This document shows positions 1 through 9,853 of a stretch of 64,000 nucleotides of DNA, in pieces (the stretch's first letter is position 1; each line of letters opens with the position of its first letter). The notes beneath the pieces were generated by a model. It made no database searches, was not told the origin of the DNA, and was given only the letters and a program-made list of their open reading frames with translations. Source of the DNA: an uncultured Lachnospiraceae bacterium (lineage in GTDB: Bacteria > Bacillota > Clostridia > Lachnospirales > Lachnospiraceae); contig CAMOGQ010000001.1 in the NCBI GenBank assembly GCA_946614165.1, positions 52,503-116,502 on the forward strand, given 5' to 3'. The translations under genes and the position numbers were made by a program.

Positions 1-51
1 GAATAGGGCCGTTTCCGAATAAGCAACATTAACAAAAGGAGTTTTCCGCGT

Positions 52-1425
52 ATGTATCAGATAGAAGATAATAAGGGCTATATAACGGAAGTGGAAGAGG
101 CCTCCGATAAAAAGAAGGCTACCAGAAAGGACCGGATCAAAACCGCCATCATCGTTTTCCTGGTGATCATGCTGATCCTTACCTTTTTCTCCAACACCAT
201 CATGAACCATTCCCTGTCTCAGGTCTCCGTCCAGTATGTGACATCCGGCGAGATCACCCCCAAGGTCAGGGGAGCGGGCCAGGCCGAGGTCACCAATCCC
301 TACAAGCTGATGATCAAGGGCAACCGGACCGTCCGACTGGTGAATGTCAAGGTGGGAGATACCGTAGCCGAGGGAGATATGATCTACCGCCTGAAGAAGA
401 CTTCCTCCGCCGAGCTGGAGGAGGCCAAAAAGAATCTGGCCTCTCTGGAGACGGAGTATGAGAAGGATATGTTCTCCGGCGCCCTTTCCGACGCGGATAT
501 TTCCCGGATCCGTCAGGGCAACTGGCGCAGCACCGACACCATGCAGTCCCAGATGTCCGGCGTGAACGGCCGTCTTTCCAGCGCCCAGGCCAGTGTGGCC
601 TCCGCCAAGAACAAAGTCAACGGCATTACCGGAAACGGCAAAAAGGCCCAGAAGGCCAGGGCCGACGCGGAAGCCGCCCTTTCCCAGTGGGAAGCCTCCG
701 TGGAAAGCATTACGGCGGAGAGAGATCAGCTGATCGAATCCATCAGCGCCGAGATCGACCTTCATGCCAAATATGACGAGATCCAGGAGGTCAGGGCCCA
801 GGTTGAATCCCTTCAGAAGAAGGATACCAGGACCAAGGTCACTTCTCCCATTGCCGGCAGGATCGTTTCCCTGTCCTACAGCGCCGGAGACGAGACCTCT
901 CCCGACGCGGAAGCGGCCGTGATCCAGCCCGAGGGCTCGGCCATGACCGTCCATTTTTCCGTATCCAAGGAACAGGCGGCCAACCTTAAGACCGGAACGG
1001 CCGCAGAGGCCCAGAACGCCTGGTATTACGAAGATTTCAGCGCAAGGCTGGAGGCCATCAACAGGGATCCCGAAAACAAGGACAACAGGATCCTGGTCTT
1101 TTCCGTGGTCTGCCCCGAGGTGGAAGCGGGAGACAACATAGGCCTGACTGTGCCTCAGAATTCCGTCTACTATGACTATATCGTCCCCAATTCGGCCATC
1201 CACGAGGACAATCAGGGCAAGTTCATCCTGATCGTGGAGAGCAAACAGTCCCCCCTGGGCAACCGCTATGTGGCTTCCAGGGTCAACGTGGACGTTCTGG
1301 CCTCGGACGAAAGCGTGTCTGCCATCTCGGCCATTCTGCTGGGATATGAATATGTGATCACCAATGCCACAAAGCCGGTGTCTGCCGGCGAGCAGGTAAG
1401 GCTTGCGGAGGATGCAGATGTCTGA
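52..1425 (+). CDS. HlyD/RND-adaptor-like membrane fusion protein
   Basis: A 457-residue protein with a basic cytoplasmic N-terminus, one transmembrane helix at about residues 31-50, a short biotinyl/lipoyl-like segment (VNVKVGDTVAEGDMIYRLKK), a long Ala/Glu-rich coiled coil (about 115-260), the returning lipoyl half (TKVTSPIAGRIVSLSYSAGD) and a beta-barrel-like C-terminal part. This is the domain order of HlyD/MacA-type adaptors, which in monoderm bacteria stand on the outer face of the membrane and work with an ABC exporter. AAAGGAG lies 9 bases before the ATG. The next gene overlaps its stop by eight bases, so the two are probably translated together. The partner ATPase is not in the window and may lie upstream. 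Family assignment is firm; the exported substrate is unknown. Confidence 0.8.
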   Translation: MYQIEDNKGYITEVEEASDKKKATRKDRIKTAIIVFLVIMLILTFFSNTIMNHSLSQVSVQYVTSGEITPKVRGAGQAEVTNPYKLMIKGNRTVRLVNVKVGDTVAEGDMIYRLKKTSSAELEEAKKNLASLETEYEKDMFSGALSDADISRIRQGNWRSTDTMQSQMSGVNGRLSSAQASVASAKNKVNGITGNGKKAQKARADAEAALSQWEASVESITAERDQLIESISAEIDLHAKYDEIQEVRAQVESLQKKDTRTKVTSPIAGRIVSLSYSAGDETSPDAEAAVIQPEGSAMTVHFSVSKEQAANLKTGTAAEAQNAWYYEDFSARLEAINRDPENKDNRILVFSVVCPEVEAGDNIGLTVPQNSVYYDYIVPNSAIHEDNQGKFILIVESKQSPLGNRYVASRVNVDVLASDESVSAISAILLGYEYVITNATKPVSAGEQVRLAEDADV

Positions 1426-2851
1426 TAAAGCAAAAGTCTCCGGGAAACGTTCCCGGCGGACTGCCATCCTGGCCGGAACAGGCCTGTTCTTTCTTCTGCT
1501 GGCAGCCATCATCAGCCTTCTGAAGGGCCGTTTTGCAGCGTCTCTTTATGACCAGAGAGAAGGAGAACGCTGGGGACTGAGCGGCGGCGCTGCCCAGATC
1601 AGCTGCTTCTACGGCAGCGGCCAGGCTCTTAAGGAAGAGGATATCCCGGAGCTGCAGTACCAGCTGGAGGAGATCCTGAAAAACAGATCGATATCTCAGG
1701 AGACCCTGGGCGTTCCGGAGACTGCCAGACTTTTTGCCCTGGGCTACAGCGGCCTGGGACAGGTGGAGATCACCGGAAAGGACAGGACCTTTACCGTGAA
1801 CGCGGTGGGAGCGGGAGGAGACTATTTCCTTTTCCATCCCGTAAGGCTCCTGACCGGATCCTATTTTTCCGGAGAAGACCTGATGCACGACAGGATCCTC
1901 ATCGATGAGGAAACGGCCTGGTCCGTGTTCGGATCTCCGGACTGTGTGGGAAAGTCCCTGGACATAAACGGCGTTCCCCACTATATTTCCGGTGTATACC
2001 TGCGGGAGAACGATTCTCTGACCAGGAAGGCGGGCTGCGCCAGATCCATGGTCTATATTTCCTTTGATTCCCTTGCCCGGTACAGCACCGGAGGCTTTGT
2101 GACAGCCGCCTATTCCGAGACCAGCGCGGTCAGGGAAGAGGAAAGCCTGTCAGAGACCGGGGCGGATGTTTCCCCGAACGGGGACATGGCCGAAGCTTCC
2201 TCCGAAGAGGCAGGGGGCGGCATCACCTGCCTGGAAACGGTCCTGCCCAATCCCGTGGAGGGCTATGCCCTGGGGATCATGAAGGAGGCGGCCGGTTCCC
2301 CCTCCGGCATGGTTATGGTGGACAATACCGCCAGATACAGAGACGGCGCCCTGCTGGACCTTTTCCTGGACTTTACCTCCCGGGGCATGCAGACGACGGG
2401 GATTTCCTTCCCCTTCTGGGAGAACAGGGCCAGAGCCTGGGAGAATATTCTTTCCCTGGTCTTTATGGCCTACTGTCTCTGCCTCTTTGCTGCGGCTCTG
2501 GTCCTGGTGATACTGATCGTCACCTGGTACAGAAATAAAAAGTGGAATACCGGCTCTCTGGCGAAAAAGGCCTCCGACTGGTTCTATGACAGACAGGCCG
2601 AGAAGGCAAGGATCGCCGCCATGAGCGGAGACAAGGCTCAAAGGATCTCCGCGGATGAGACGGACCCGGATTTTGACTTCAGTGATCTTGACGATCCGGA
2701 CAGCGACAGCTTTGATTTTTACGATGAAGATGAGGAACCGGACCCTGAAGATCAGTGGGATGCGGCGGAGGATGCTCAGGCTCCCGCCGATGATACAGAA
2801 GGCAGCGTAAACACGTCGGAACACGAGAAAGGTTACGAAAATGAAAAATAA
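1418..2851 (+). CDS. MacB-like extracytoplasmic protein with two TM helices (ABC permease-like)
   Basis: The protein is 477 residues from ATG 1418, chosen over the track's TTG at 1403 because GGAGG sits six bases upstream. An N-terminal transmembrane helix (about 14-35) is followed by some 310 extracellular residues that look like the periplasmic core domain of MacB/FtsX permeases (segments such as LLTGSYFSGEDLMHDRILI and GKSLDINGVPHYISGVYL). A second helix lies near residues 345-375, then a very acidic cytoplasmic tail (DDPDSDSFDFYDEDEEPDPE). Classical MacB has four helices with the core between the first and second; here the last two are missing, so this may be a half-permease or accessory subunit. 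It overlaps both neighbours, which points to one operon with the HlyD-like adaptor and the lipoprotein. I am moderately sure of the fold and unsure of the function. Confidence 0.6.
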   Translation: MSDKAKVSGKRSRRTAILAGTGLFFLLLAAIISLLKGRFAASLYDQREGERWGLSGGAAQISCFYGSGQALKEEDIPELQYQLEEILKNRSISQETLGVPETARLFALGYSGLGQVEITGKDRTFTVNAVGAGGDYFLFHPVRLLTGSYFSGEDLMHDRILIDEETAWSVFGSPDCVGKSLDINGVPHYISGVYLRENDSLTRKAGCARSMVYISFDSLARYSTGGFVTAAYSETSAVREEESLSETGADVSPNGDMAEASSEEAGGGITCLETVLPNPVEGYALGIMKEAAGSPSGMVMVDNTARYRDGALLDLFLDFTSRGMQTTGISFPFWENRARAWENILSLVFMAYCLCLFAAALVLVILIVTWYRNKKWNTGSLAKKASDWFYDRQAEKARIAAMSGDKAQRISADETDPDFDFSDLDDPDSDSFDFYDEDEEPDPEDQWDAAEDAQAPADDTEGSVNTSEHEKGYENEK

Positions 2852-5234
2852 GAAAAAAGTGATCAGCCTGCTCCTGGCGGGCGTCATGGCTCTGTCCCTG
2901 GCCGGCTGCGGCGGCGGACAGAACGGAGAAGGCGGGGGATCGTCCGATGCGGCTCCTTCTTCCTCTTCCGAGATGAGCACGGCGGTAGCCTCCGGAAAGA
3001 TCGTATATACTGACAGCGAGATCAGGATCGACGAGCTTGACGACCAGGACCTGGTTTACGAGATCTCCTATATGGAGGCTTTCGGAGACGAGATCCGGGG
3101 CTACGGTTTCTACTACGACCTTGAGAACGGCGGCCAGGTGGATTTCCTGTGCAGCTTCAAGAGCGACGGGTCGGATATGAAGATCACCCCTCTGGAACTG
3201 GTATATGACGGCTTCAATACCTATTACAGCAATTATGCCATGGACGGGGAAGGCGGCGTCTACTTCATCAAGCAGACTATGAGCGATACGGAAGAAGGAG
3301 ACGAGGAGCTGACGGAAGAGGAAGAAAATGATCTCTTCTTCGATGCGGAAGAGTCCTTCTCCCTGGTCAAAACGGACGATACGGGCAAGACTGTCTGGTC
3401 CTCGGATATCGAATTTGAAGACGATGACAGCGAATATTCCTATCCCGCCGTCTACGGCCTTGTCTATTCCGGTCAGGCCGGCCTGTACGTTTCCACCTCA
3501 CAGGGCATTCTCAACTACGATCCCAAAAACGGCGATCTGCTGGGGACCCTGGAAGGGTCGGAGGATATGGCCGAGTGCCAGATGCACATCATGGCAGACG
3601 GAAATCTCCTTCTGATCTACAACAACGGCGAAGGCTACAGGTACAGCCTGATCGATGCCGGAACCGGTGAGGCATCCGAGCCGGAAGTCAGTCCCGATAT
3701 CCGCATCGATTACAACTTCAGTATGTTCCCCGGCAGGAATTCCGATCTTCTGCTGACAGATTCCAACGGCATCTACTCCTATAATTTCGGTGACAACGGC
3801 ATGACGGAGATCGTCAACTTCATCGGCTCCGAAATGGATGTCAACTTCGTGGTGTCCATGGCGGAAATGGAAGACGGAAAGATCGCCGTCATGGTCATGG
3901 AAGCCGCCACCGGCCTGCAGAAGCTCCATATCCTGACTCCTGTGGATTCCTCTACCCTCAAGGAGAGGAAAGAACTGAAGCTGTCCTGCTACTACATGGA
4001 CGCCAATGCCCGCAGGGAGATCATCAACTTCAACAAGACCAACGAAGAATACAAGATCATCGTCAATGACTATTCCAAGTTCGACGATGTTTCCAGCATG
4101 GATTACGCTTCCACCTCTCAGGGCGCGGCCCAGTTCAACACGGACATCGTTTCCGGCAACGTTCCGGATATCGTGATCCTGTCGGGAGATATGTTCCCGG
4201 AGAACTATATCAGCAAAGGCATCTTTGAGGATATGGCCCCCTATCTTGAGAAGGATCCGGAGCTGTCCGGCAAGGAATACCTGACCAACATCTTTGAAGC
4301 AGTCAATCCCTGGGGCGGACTCTATGTCCTTTCCCCTTCCTTCACCCTGGCCGCCATGCTGGGCAAGGAAGAGTATATCGGGGACGGCATCGATCTGACC
4401 CAGCTGATCAGACTGGCCGACCAGAAGGGCATCGAATACAAGAACATCTTTACCTTCGAGCTCAGAAATGCCATCCTCTACAATGCCATGATGCTGAACG
4501 GCAGCGAGTTCATCGACCTCTCCAGCGGCAAGTGCCGCTTCGACTCCGATGATTTCATCAATCTTCTGGAGTTTACCAACAAGCTGCCGGCGGACTATTC
4601 CGAGGAGACGGAAGAAGACTACGGCGCCTATGAGTCCTACTACAGGGATGACAGGGCCCTGCTGGCCATGTCCTATCTCTACAGCTTCGATTCCTATAAG
4701 GAAGCCATTCAGGCTACCTTCGGGACCGACGTATCCGTAACGGGATTCCCCTCCGCCGCAAAGAGCACGGCTGCCGTATATCCCGAGCTCAGGATCTGCA
4801 TGTCGGCCACATCCTCCGAAAAAGAGGGCGCATGGCAGTTCATCCGCAGCTTCCTGACGGACGAGTACCAGGAGACCATCTGCAGCAGCGAAATGTCCAC
4901 GGCCTTCCCCGTATCCGTGACCGCTCTGGAAGGCATGGCCAAGGCCTCCACGGAGCAGCAGTACTACACGGACGAGTTCGGACTGGAGCAGCCCGAGAAT
5001 CCTCTGGTGACCGTCGACGGCGTGGATGTGGAACTGGTCCCTCTCAAGAAGAAAGAGGCCCAGAAGCTGGTGGACGTTTTAAAGAGCGCGGACCACACCG
5101 CCTATACCAACTATGAAGTCATGGACATCGTGATCGAAGAAGCCGAATCCTACTGGAACGGAGAAAAGTCCTCCAGGGAAGTGGCGGATATCATTCAGAG
5201 CCGTATTTCCATCTTCATCAACGAGAACAGCTGA
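2841..5234 (+). CDS. Large lipoprotein: beta-propeller-like domain plus family 1 solute-binding domain
   Basis: A 797-residue lipoprotein. The signal peptide ends in a lipobox (LSLAGC, Cys at about residue 23) followed by a Gly/Ser linker. Residues about 45-370 contain repeated short beta-rich units with GG/DG turns (for instance [20 protein letters not shown]), which suggests a propeller or PQQ-like fold. Residues about 375-790 resemble type 1 extracellular solute-binding proteins ([34 protein letters not shown], and an ending with AWQFIRSFL). The start overlaps the upstream gene by 11 bases and AAAGG precedes it, so it is probably translationally coupled. Pairing a solute binder with an HlyD-type adaptor rather than with import permeases is unusual; it may be a sensor or accessory subunit. 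The binding ligand cannot be told from the sequence. Confidence 0.7.
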   Translation: MKNKKKVISLLLAGVMALSLAGCGGGQNGEGGGSSDAAPSSSSEMSTAVASGKIVYTDSEIRIDELDDQDLVYEISYMEAFGDEIRGYGFYYDLENGGQVDFLCSFKSDGSDMKITPLELVYDGFNTYYSNYAMDGEGGVYFIKQTMSDTEEGDEELTEEEENDLFFDAEESFSLVKTDDTGKTVWSSDIEFEDDDSEYSYPAVYGLVYSGQAGLYVSTSQGILNYDPKNGDLLGTLEGSEDMAECQMHIMADGNLLLIYNNGEGYRYSLIDAGTGEASEPEVSPDIRIDYNFSMFPGRNSDLLLTDSNGIYSYNFGDNGMTEIVNFIGSEMDVNFVVSMAEMEDGKIAVMVMEAATGLQKLHILTPVDSSTLKERKELKLSCYYMDANARREIINFNKTNEEYKIIVNDYSKFDDVSSMDYASTSQGAAQFNTDIVSGNVPDIVILSGDMFPENYISKGIFEDMAPYLEKDPELSGKEYLTNIFEAVNPWGGLYVLSPSFTLAAMLGKEEYIGDGIDLTQLIRLADQKGIEYKNIFTFELRNAILYNAMMLNGSEFIDLSSGKCRFDSDDFINLLEFTNKLPADYSEETEEDYGAYESYYRDDRALLAMSYLYSFDSYKEAIQATFGTDVSVTGFPSAAKSTAAVYPELRICMSATSSEKEGAWQFIRSFLTDEYQETICSSEMSTAFPVSVTALEGMAKASTEQQYYTDEFGLEQPENPLVTVDGVDVELVPLKKKEAQKLVDVLKSADHTAYTNYEVMDIVIEEAESYWNGEKSSREVADIIQSRISIFINENS

Positions 5235-5251
5235 TTGAAAGTGAGTTTTTT

Positions 5252-7069
5252 ATGACAGATAGAAACCAGGAATGCATTCGTAATTTCTGTATCGTAGCCC
5301 ACATAGACCATGGCAAGTCCACCCTGGCGGACAGGATGATCGAGAAGACGGGCCTTCTGACCAGCAGGGAAATGCAGGATCAGGTCCTCGACAACATGGA
5401 TCTGGAAAGGGAACGCGGCATTACGATCAAATCCCAGGCAGTCCGTCTGATCTACAAGGCCAGAAACGGAAAGGAATATACCTTCAACCTGATCGACACC
5501 CCCGGCCACGTCGACTTCAACTATGAGGTCAACCGGTCCCTGGCGGCCTGTGACGGAGCCATCCTGGTGGTGGACGCCACCCAGGGCATCCAGGCCCAGA
5601 CCCTGGCCAATGTCTATCTGGCCCTGGAGCAGGACCTGGACGTATTTCCTGTCATCAACAAGATCGACCTGCCCTCCGCCATGCCGGATGCGGTCAGGAC
5701 CGAGATCGAGGACGTGATCGGCATCGAGGCCGAGGACGCTCCTCTGATCTCTGCCAAGCAGGGCATAGGCATTGAGGACGTGCTGGAAGCCGTGGTGGAA
5801 AAGATCCCGGCTCCGGACGGAGATCCCGAGGCCCCCTTAAAGGCTCTGATCTTCGACTCCCTCTATGATTCCTACAAGGGCGTCATCGTGTTCGTAAGGC
5901 TCAGGGACGGCGTCATCCGCAGAGGGTCCCGGGTCCGCATGATGGCCACCGGCGCCGTGGTGGAAGTGGTGGAAGTGGGCTATTTCGGCCCCGGCCAGTT
6001 CATCCCCTGCGAAGAGCTTTCGGCAGGCATGGTAGGCTATTTTACTGCCTCCATCAAAAATATCCGGGACGCCAGAGTGGGCGATACCGTAACGGAAGAC
6101 GAAAGACCCTGCAGCGAGCCCCTTCCGGGCTACAAATCCCCCCAGCCCATGGTCTACTGCGGCCTTTATCCCGCGGACAGCGCCAGGTATCCGGACCTTC
6201 GGGATGCCTTGGAAAAGCTCCAGCTCAACGACGCCTCCCTTTTCTTCGAGCCCGAGACCTCTCTGGCTCTGGGCTTCGGCTTCCGCTGCGGCTTCCTGGG
6301 ACTCCTCCACATGGAGGTCATCCTGCAGCGTCTGGAGAGAGAGTACGACCTGGATCTGATCTCCACCTCCCCGGGCGTTGTCTACAAGGTCTATAAGACC
6401 GACGGCACCATGATCGAACTGACAAACCCTTCCAACCTGCCCGACGTGACACTGATCGAGCACATGGAGGAGCCCATCGTCAGCGCCGAGATCATGGTCA
6501 CCACCGAGTTCATAGGTCCCATCATGCAGCTCTGTCAGGAACGCAGAGGGGTCTATATTTCTACGGAATACATCGAACAGACCAGGGCAGTCCTTCATTA
6601 TGACCTGCCTCTGAACGAGATCATCTATGACTTCTTCGACGCTCTCAAGTCCAGGTCCAGAGGCTACGCCTCCTTTGACTACGAACTCAAGGGCTATGAG
6701 ACTTCCAGGCTGGTCCGCATGGACATCCTGGTCAACAAGGAGCCCGTGGACGCCCTTTCCTTCATCGTCCACGCGGACGGCGCTTATGAAAGAGGCCGCC
6801 GCATGTGCGAGCGCTTAAAGGACGAGATCCCCAGACAGCTCTTCGACGTGCCCATCCAGGCCGCCGTGGGCGGAAGGATCATTGCAAGAGAGACCATCCG
6901 CCAGCTGCGCAAGGACGTCCTGGCCAAGTGCTACGGCGGTGATATTTCCAGAAAGAAGAAGCTTCTCGAGAAACAGAAAGAAGGCAAGCGCCGGATGCAG
7001 GTGGTAGGAAACGTGGAGATCCCCAAGGAGGCCTTCATGAATGTCCTCAAGCTGGATTCCGGAAACTGA
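5252..7069 (+). CDS. lepA: Elongation factor 4 (LepA)
   Basis: A full-length 605-residue translational GTPase. The G domain shows [14 protein letters not shown] (P-loop), the ERGITIK switch, [11 protein letters not shown] and NKIDLPSA. Domains II, III and V of the EF-G type follow, and the protein ends with the LepA-specific C-terminal domain ([20 protein letters not shown]). EF4 binds stalled ribosomes and back-translocates or helps subunit biogenesis in the cytoplasm. The start is only 17 bases after the lipoprotein stop with a weak purine stretch (GAAAGTGAG). The following hemW begins 13 bases after the stop; lepA-hemW is a common clostridial pair, so they are probably cotranscribed. Identification is certain. 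Confidence 0.97.
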   Translation: MTDRNQECIRNFCIVAHIDHGKSTLADRMIEKTGLLTSREMQDQVLDNMDLERERGITIKSQAVRLIYKARNGKEYTFNLIDTPGHVDFNYEVNRSLAACDGAILVVDATQGIQAQTLANVYLALEQDLDVFPVINKIDLPSAMPDAVRTEIEDVIGIEAEDAPLISAKQGIGIEDVLEAVVEKIPAPDGDPEAPLKALIFDSLYDSYKGVIVFVRLRDGVIRRGSRVRMMATGAVVEVVEVGYFGPGQFIPCEELSAGMVGYFTASIKNIRDARVGDTVTEDERPCSEPLPGYKSPQPMVYCGLYPADSARYPDLRDALEKLQLNDASLFFEPETSLALGFGFRCGFLGLLHMEVILQRLEREYDLDLISTSPGVVYKVYKTDGTMIELTNPSNLPDVTLIEHMEEPIVSAEIMVTTEFIGPIMQLCQERRGVYISTEYIEQTRAVLHYDLPLNEIIYDFFDALKSRSRGYASFDYELKGYETSRLVRMDILVNKEPVDALSFIVHADGAYERGRRMCERLKDEIPRQLFDVPIQAAVGGRIIARETIRQLRKDVLAKCYGGDISRKKKLLEKQKEGKRRMQVVGNVEIPKEAFMNVLKLDSGN

Positions 7070-7082
7070 GAACGGGAGAGCC

Positions 7083-8216
7083 ATGGATCAGAGCCTTTCC
7101 TTGTATATTCATTTCCCTTTCTGCGTCCGCAAATGCAGGTACTGCGATTTTCTCTCAGGCCCTGCGGACTCTGCGGCCAGGGAGGCATATCTGGGGGCAC
7201 TGGAGAGAGAGATCTCTCTGGTGCCCGAATTTATAGCAAAAAGACCCGTCAGGACCCTCTTTTTCGGAGGAGGGACCCCTTCCCTTATGGAGGAGGACCA
7301 GCTGGCCTTCCTGATGGAGGCTCTGGAGGACAGATTTTCCCTGGAAGAGGGCGCAGAGATCAGCATGGAGGTCAATCCGGGAACGGCGGACCTTGAGAAG
7401 CTGAGGGGCTTTCGGAAGCTGGGCGTAAACCGCCTTTCCATCGGCGTCCAGTCTTTCCATGACGGGGAACTGGCATTGCTTGGCAGGATCCACAGAGGGG
7501 AGGACGCCCTGAGGATCTTTAAGGAAGCCAGGCGGGCGGGCTTTGACAACCTGAATCTGGACCTTATGAGCGCCCTGCCGGGCCAGAGCCCGGAGAGCTG
7601 GCAAGGCAACCTGGAAATAGCCTGCGGCCTGGGACCGGAGCATATCTCCGCCTACAGCCTGATTATAGAAGAGGGGACTCCCTTTGCCTCCATGGACCTG
7701 CCTCCCCTGCCGGACGAGGAAGAGGACAGGCGCATGTACCACGAGACCGGAGAGATCCTTTTATCCCACGGCTATGAGCGCTACGAAATCTCCAACTACG
7801 CAAGGGAAGGCTTTGCCTGCCGCCACAACTGCGTCTACTGGACCTGCAGGGACTATCTGGGACTGGGGCTTGGCGCTTCCTCCCTCATTGGAGAGAGCCG
7901 CTTTGACTGCGTAAGATCCATGAAGGACTATCTGGCGGCGCGCAGATGGGAGGATTTCCATCCGGAAAAGATCCTTCTGACTTCGGAAGACCGGATGGAG
8001 GAATTCATGTTCCTGGGGCTTCGCATGACAGAGGGGATCCGCCTGGCAGAGTTTGAAGAGCGGTTCGGAGTATCCTTTGAAAAGATCTACGGAAAGATTT
8101 CCGGAAAGCACCTGGAAGAGGGCCTTCTGGCAGAGGAAAAAGGAAGGCTTTTTCTGACGGAAAGGGGCCTGGACATAGCCAACTATGTCATGTCCGACTA
8201 TATCCTGGACAGGTAA
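7083..8216 (+). CDS. hemW: HemW, radical SAM heme chaperone (coproporphyrinogen oxidase-like)
   Basis: The protein has 377 residues from ATG 7083 (GGGAGAG a few bases upstream); the track's earlier start lies inside lepA. YIHFPFCVRKCRYCDF carries the radical-SAM CxxxCxxC cluster motif preceded by the HemW/HemN signature; FFGGGTPS, SIGVQSFHD, DLMSALPGQ and ISAYSLIIEEGTP are typical of this family, and a HemN C-terminal domain follows. HemW lacks the extra N-terminal arm of true oxygen-independent coproporphyrinogen oxidase and is thought to deliver heme to respiratory proteins. The family is often mis-annotated as HemN; the short N-terminus and the place next to lepA favour HemW. Confidence 0.93.
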   Translation: MDQSLSLYIHFPFCVRKCRYCDFLSGPADSAAREAYLGALEREISLVPEFIAKRPVRTLFFGGGTPSLMEEDQLAFLMEALEDRFSLEEGAEISMEVNPGTADLEKLRGFRKLGVNRLSIGVQSFHDGELALLGRIHRGEDALRIFKEARRAGFDNLNLDLMSALPGQSPESWQGNLEIACGLGPEHISAYSLIIEEGTPFASMDLPPLPDEEEDRRMYHETGEILLSHGYERYEISNYAREGFACRHNCVYWTCRDYLGLGLGASSLIGESRFDCVRSMKDYLAARRWEDFHPEKILLTSEDRMEEFMFLGLRMTEGIRLAEFEERFGVSFEKIYGKISGKHLEEGLLAEEKGRLFLTERGLDIANYVMSDYILDR

Positions 8217-8347
8217 GGATACTCCCGGGCGGCCCGGCATATGTCTGGCTTTCCTGTTTCTCTTTTCTTTTTCCTTGTCTTTTCCCTCCGGGAGCGAACC
8301 TTTTTGCCTTCTGCACATGCAGGGCGCCATATGGTAACATAGCAGGC

Positions 8348-8376
8348 AGGAACGGACGATCGTTCCTGTCTTTTTT
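8348..8376 (+). terminator. Rho-independent terminator 1 after hemW
   Basis: AGGAACG and CGTTCCT form a 7-bp stem with a 6-base loop, followed by GTC and a run of six T. It lies 130 bases after the hemW stop and is the first of two similar hairpins in front of dprA. Confidence 0.7.
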
Positions 8377-8406
8377 CCTTTTTTCCCCATGCAGGTAATT
8401 ATTCAG

Positions 8407-8433
8407 AAGGAATGGTCTGATCATTCCTTTTTT
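8407..8433 (+). terminator. Rho-independent terminator 2, just upstream of dprA
   Basis: AAGGAATG and CATTCCTT form an 8-bp stem with a 7-base loop running into six T. It ends about 20 bases before the dprA ribosome binding site, so dprA transcription must either start between this hairpin and the gene, which leaves very little room, or read through it. Confidence 0.65.
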
Positions 8434-8465
8434 AGCGTGCCCTGCGGGGCGGAAGGAGAAAAGAC

Positions 8466-9680
8466 ATGAAAGGAAGAAAGCGTTTCGACCCCTGGGGCCT
8501 CTGGCTGTCTCAGGCAGAGGGAATCGGAAGCGGAACGGCGCTCCGGCTCTTCGGAGCCTTCCGGAAACTTTCCGGTCAGGGAGAAGCCTCCCTGTTTGAA
8601 CTGGCAGCTGCCATGCAAGGCAGCGGCTTTGCAAGGCGGCTGTATGAGATGGGAGAAAGAGATCTCAGGGACCTGGCCCGGACGGGCCTGGGAGAGAGGG
8701 GAGCTGCAAGGGCTGCAGGCATCCTTGAGAAAGCAAAAAGAAGGGGGCCGGAAGAGGCGGAGAGGGACCTGTTATCCAGGGGACTTTCCTTTGTTTCCCT
8801 GGAGGACCCGGAGTATCCGGAAAGGCTCCGCGCCATACCCGACATGCCCCTGGGCCTGTATTATAAGGGGAGGCTGCCGGATCCGGAGAAGCCTTCTGCG
8901 GCCGTCATAGGATCCAGAAGGGCCGACCGCTACGGCCTGGACCAGGCAGGGCGCTTTGCCTCTGCCCTGGCATCGCAGGGCGTAAGCGTCATCAGCGGCA
9001 TGGCTCTCGGGGTGGACGGAGCCGCCGGCAGGGCGGCCCTGCGGGCGGGAGGAGACTCCTTTGCCGTTCTGGGATCCGGAGCGGACGTCTGCTATCCTCC
9101 CGGGAACCGGGACCTTTATGACCTTCTTTCCGGGAGGGGAGGGATCCTTTCCGAATATATGCCGGGGACGCCCGCAAGGCCCGGCCTTTTCCCTCCCCGC
9201 AACCGGATCATCTCGGGCCTCTCGGACCTGATCCTGGTGATCGAAGCCAGGGGAGGATCCGGGACACTGATCACCACGGACTATGCCCTGGCCCAGGGAA
9301 AGGAGGTCTTTGCCCTGCCGGGCCGGGTCACGGATCCTCTCTCGGAGGGCTGCAACCGCCTGATCGCCCAGGGGGCCTCCATGGCCCTGGAGCCCGGAGA
9401 CCTGACAGAGCGATTCTTCGGCATTCCGGCAGGGGATAACAGCTCCGGGAAAAGAAAGGAAAGGGCAATGGATCCGGGCGAAGTCAGGAGCCTTATCCTT
9501 TCCGTCCTTTCGGATCAGAAGCCCATGACGGAAGAGGAGATCCTTCTTCGCTGCGGGAGAAGGTCCCCTGGCCCCGGGGAGAATCTGCGCCCTGCCCTGA
9601 TGCTTCTTATCCTGCAGGACCTGGCGGAGGAAAGAGAGGGAGGATTTATCAGAAAGAGGGGAAAGGAGGAGAGGATCTGA
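8466..9680 (+). CDS. dprA: DNA-processing protein DprA
   Basis: A 404-residue DprA/Smf protein. An N-terminal helical (SAM/HhH-like) region precedes the Rossmann-type core with AVIGSRRADRYG, ISGMALGVDGAAGRAAL, AVLGSGADVCYPPGN, FPPRNRIISGLSD and the GGSGTLITTDYALAQG segment. A C-terminal winged-helix domain of the DprA type follows (about 335-400). DprA binds incoming single-stranded DNA and loads RecA during transformation, and is retained by many bacteria not known to be competent. GGAAGGAG is nine bases upstream of ATG. It stands alone between two terminators and the hisS promoter, separate from its frequent neighbour topA. Confidence 0.93.
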   Translation: MKGRKRFDPWGLWLSQAEGIGSGTALRLFGAFRKLSGQGEASLFELAAAMQGSGFARRLYEMGERDLRDLARTGLGERGAARAAGILEKAKRRGPEEAERDLLSRGLSFVSLEDPEYPERLRAIPDMPLGLYYKGRLPDPEKPSAAVIGSRRADRYGLDQAGRFASALASQGVSVISGMALGVDGAAGRAALRAGGDSFAVLGSGADVCYPPGNRDLYDLLSGRGGILSEYMPGTPARPGLFPPRNRIISGLSDLILVIEARGGSGTLITTDYALAQGKEVFALPGRVTDPLSEGCNRLIAQGASMALEPGDLTERFFGIPAGDNSSGKRKERAMDPGEVRSLILSVLSDQKPMTEEEILLRCGRRSPGPGENLRPALMLLILQDLAEEREGGFIRKRGKEERI

Positions 9681-9780
9681 CGGGACGGCGGATCTCCTGC
9701 AGAGCCCCGCGCCATCCTCTGCTTTATGCTTTTTTCTTCTTCACTGCCCGGGCTTATACCACATGCTTCTTTTTTAATTC

Positions 9781-9809
9781 TTTACATTGGAATATAAAAA
9801 ATGTAGAAT
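9781..9809 (+). promoter_or_regulatory. Sigma-A-type promoter of hisS
   Basis: TTTACA and TAGAAT are separated by exactly 17 bases. The predicted transcript would start near 9816, right at the track's GTG start, which is one reason to place the hisS start at ATG 9854. Confidence 0.65.
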
Positions 9810-9853
9810 GAATAGTTGTGAAATTGCCCAAGGCAGAGAGGAAATATACCGAA

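Noticed and set aside
9681-9853. A T-box leader before hisS-aspS
   Set aside because: The gap is short, the promoter sits only about 45 bases before the start and no T-box consensus or specifier stem was seen.
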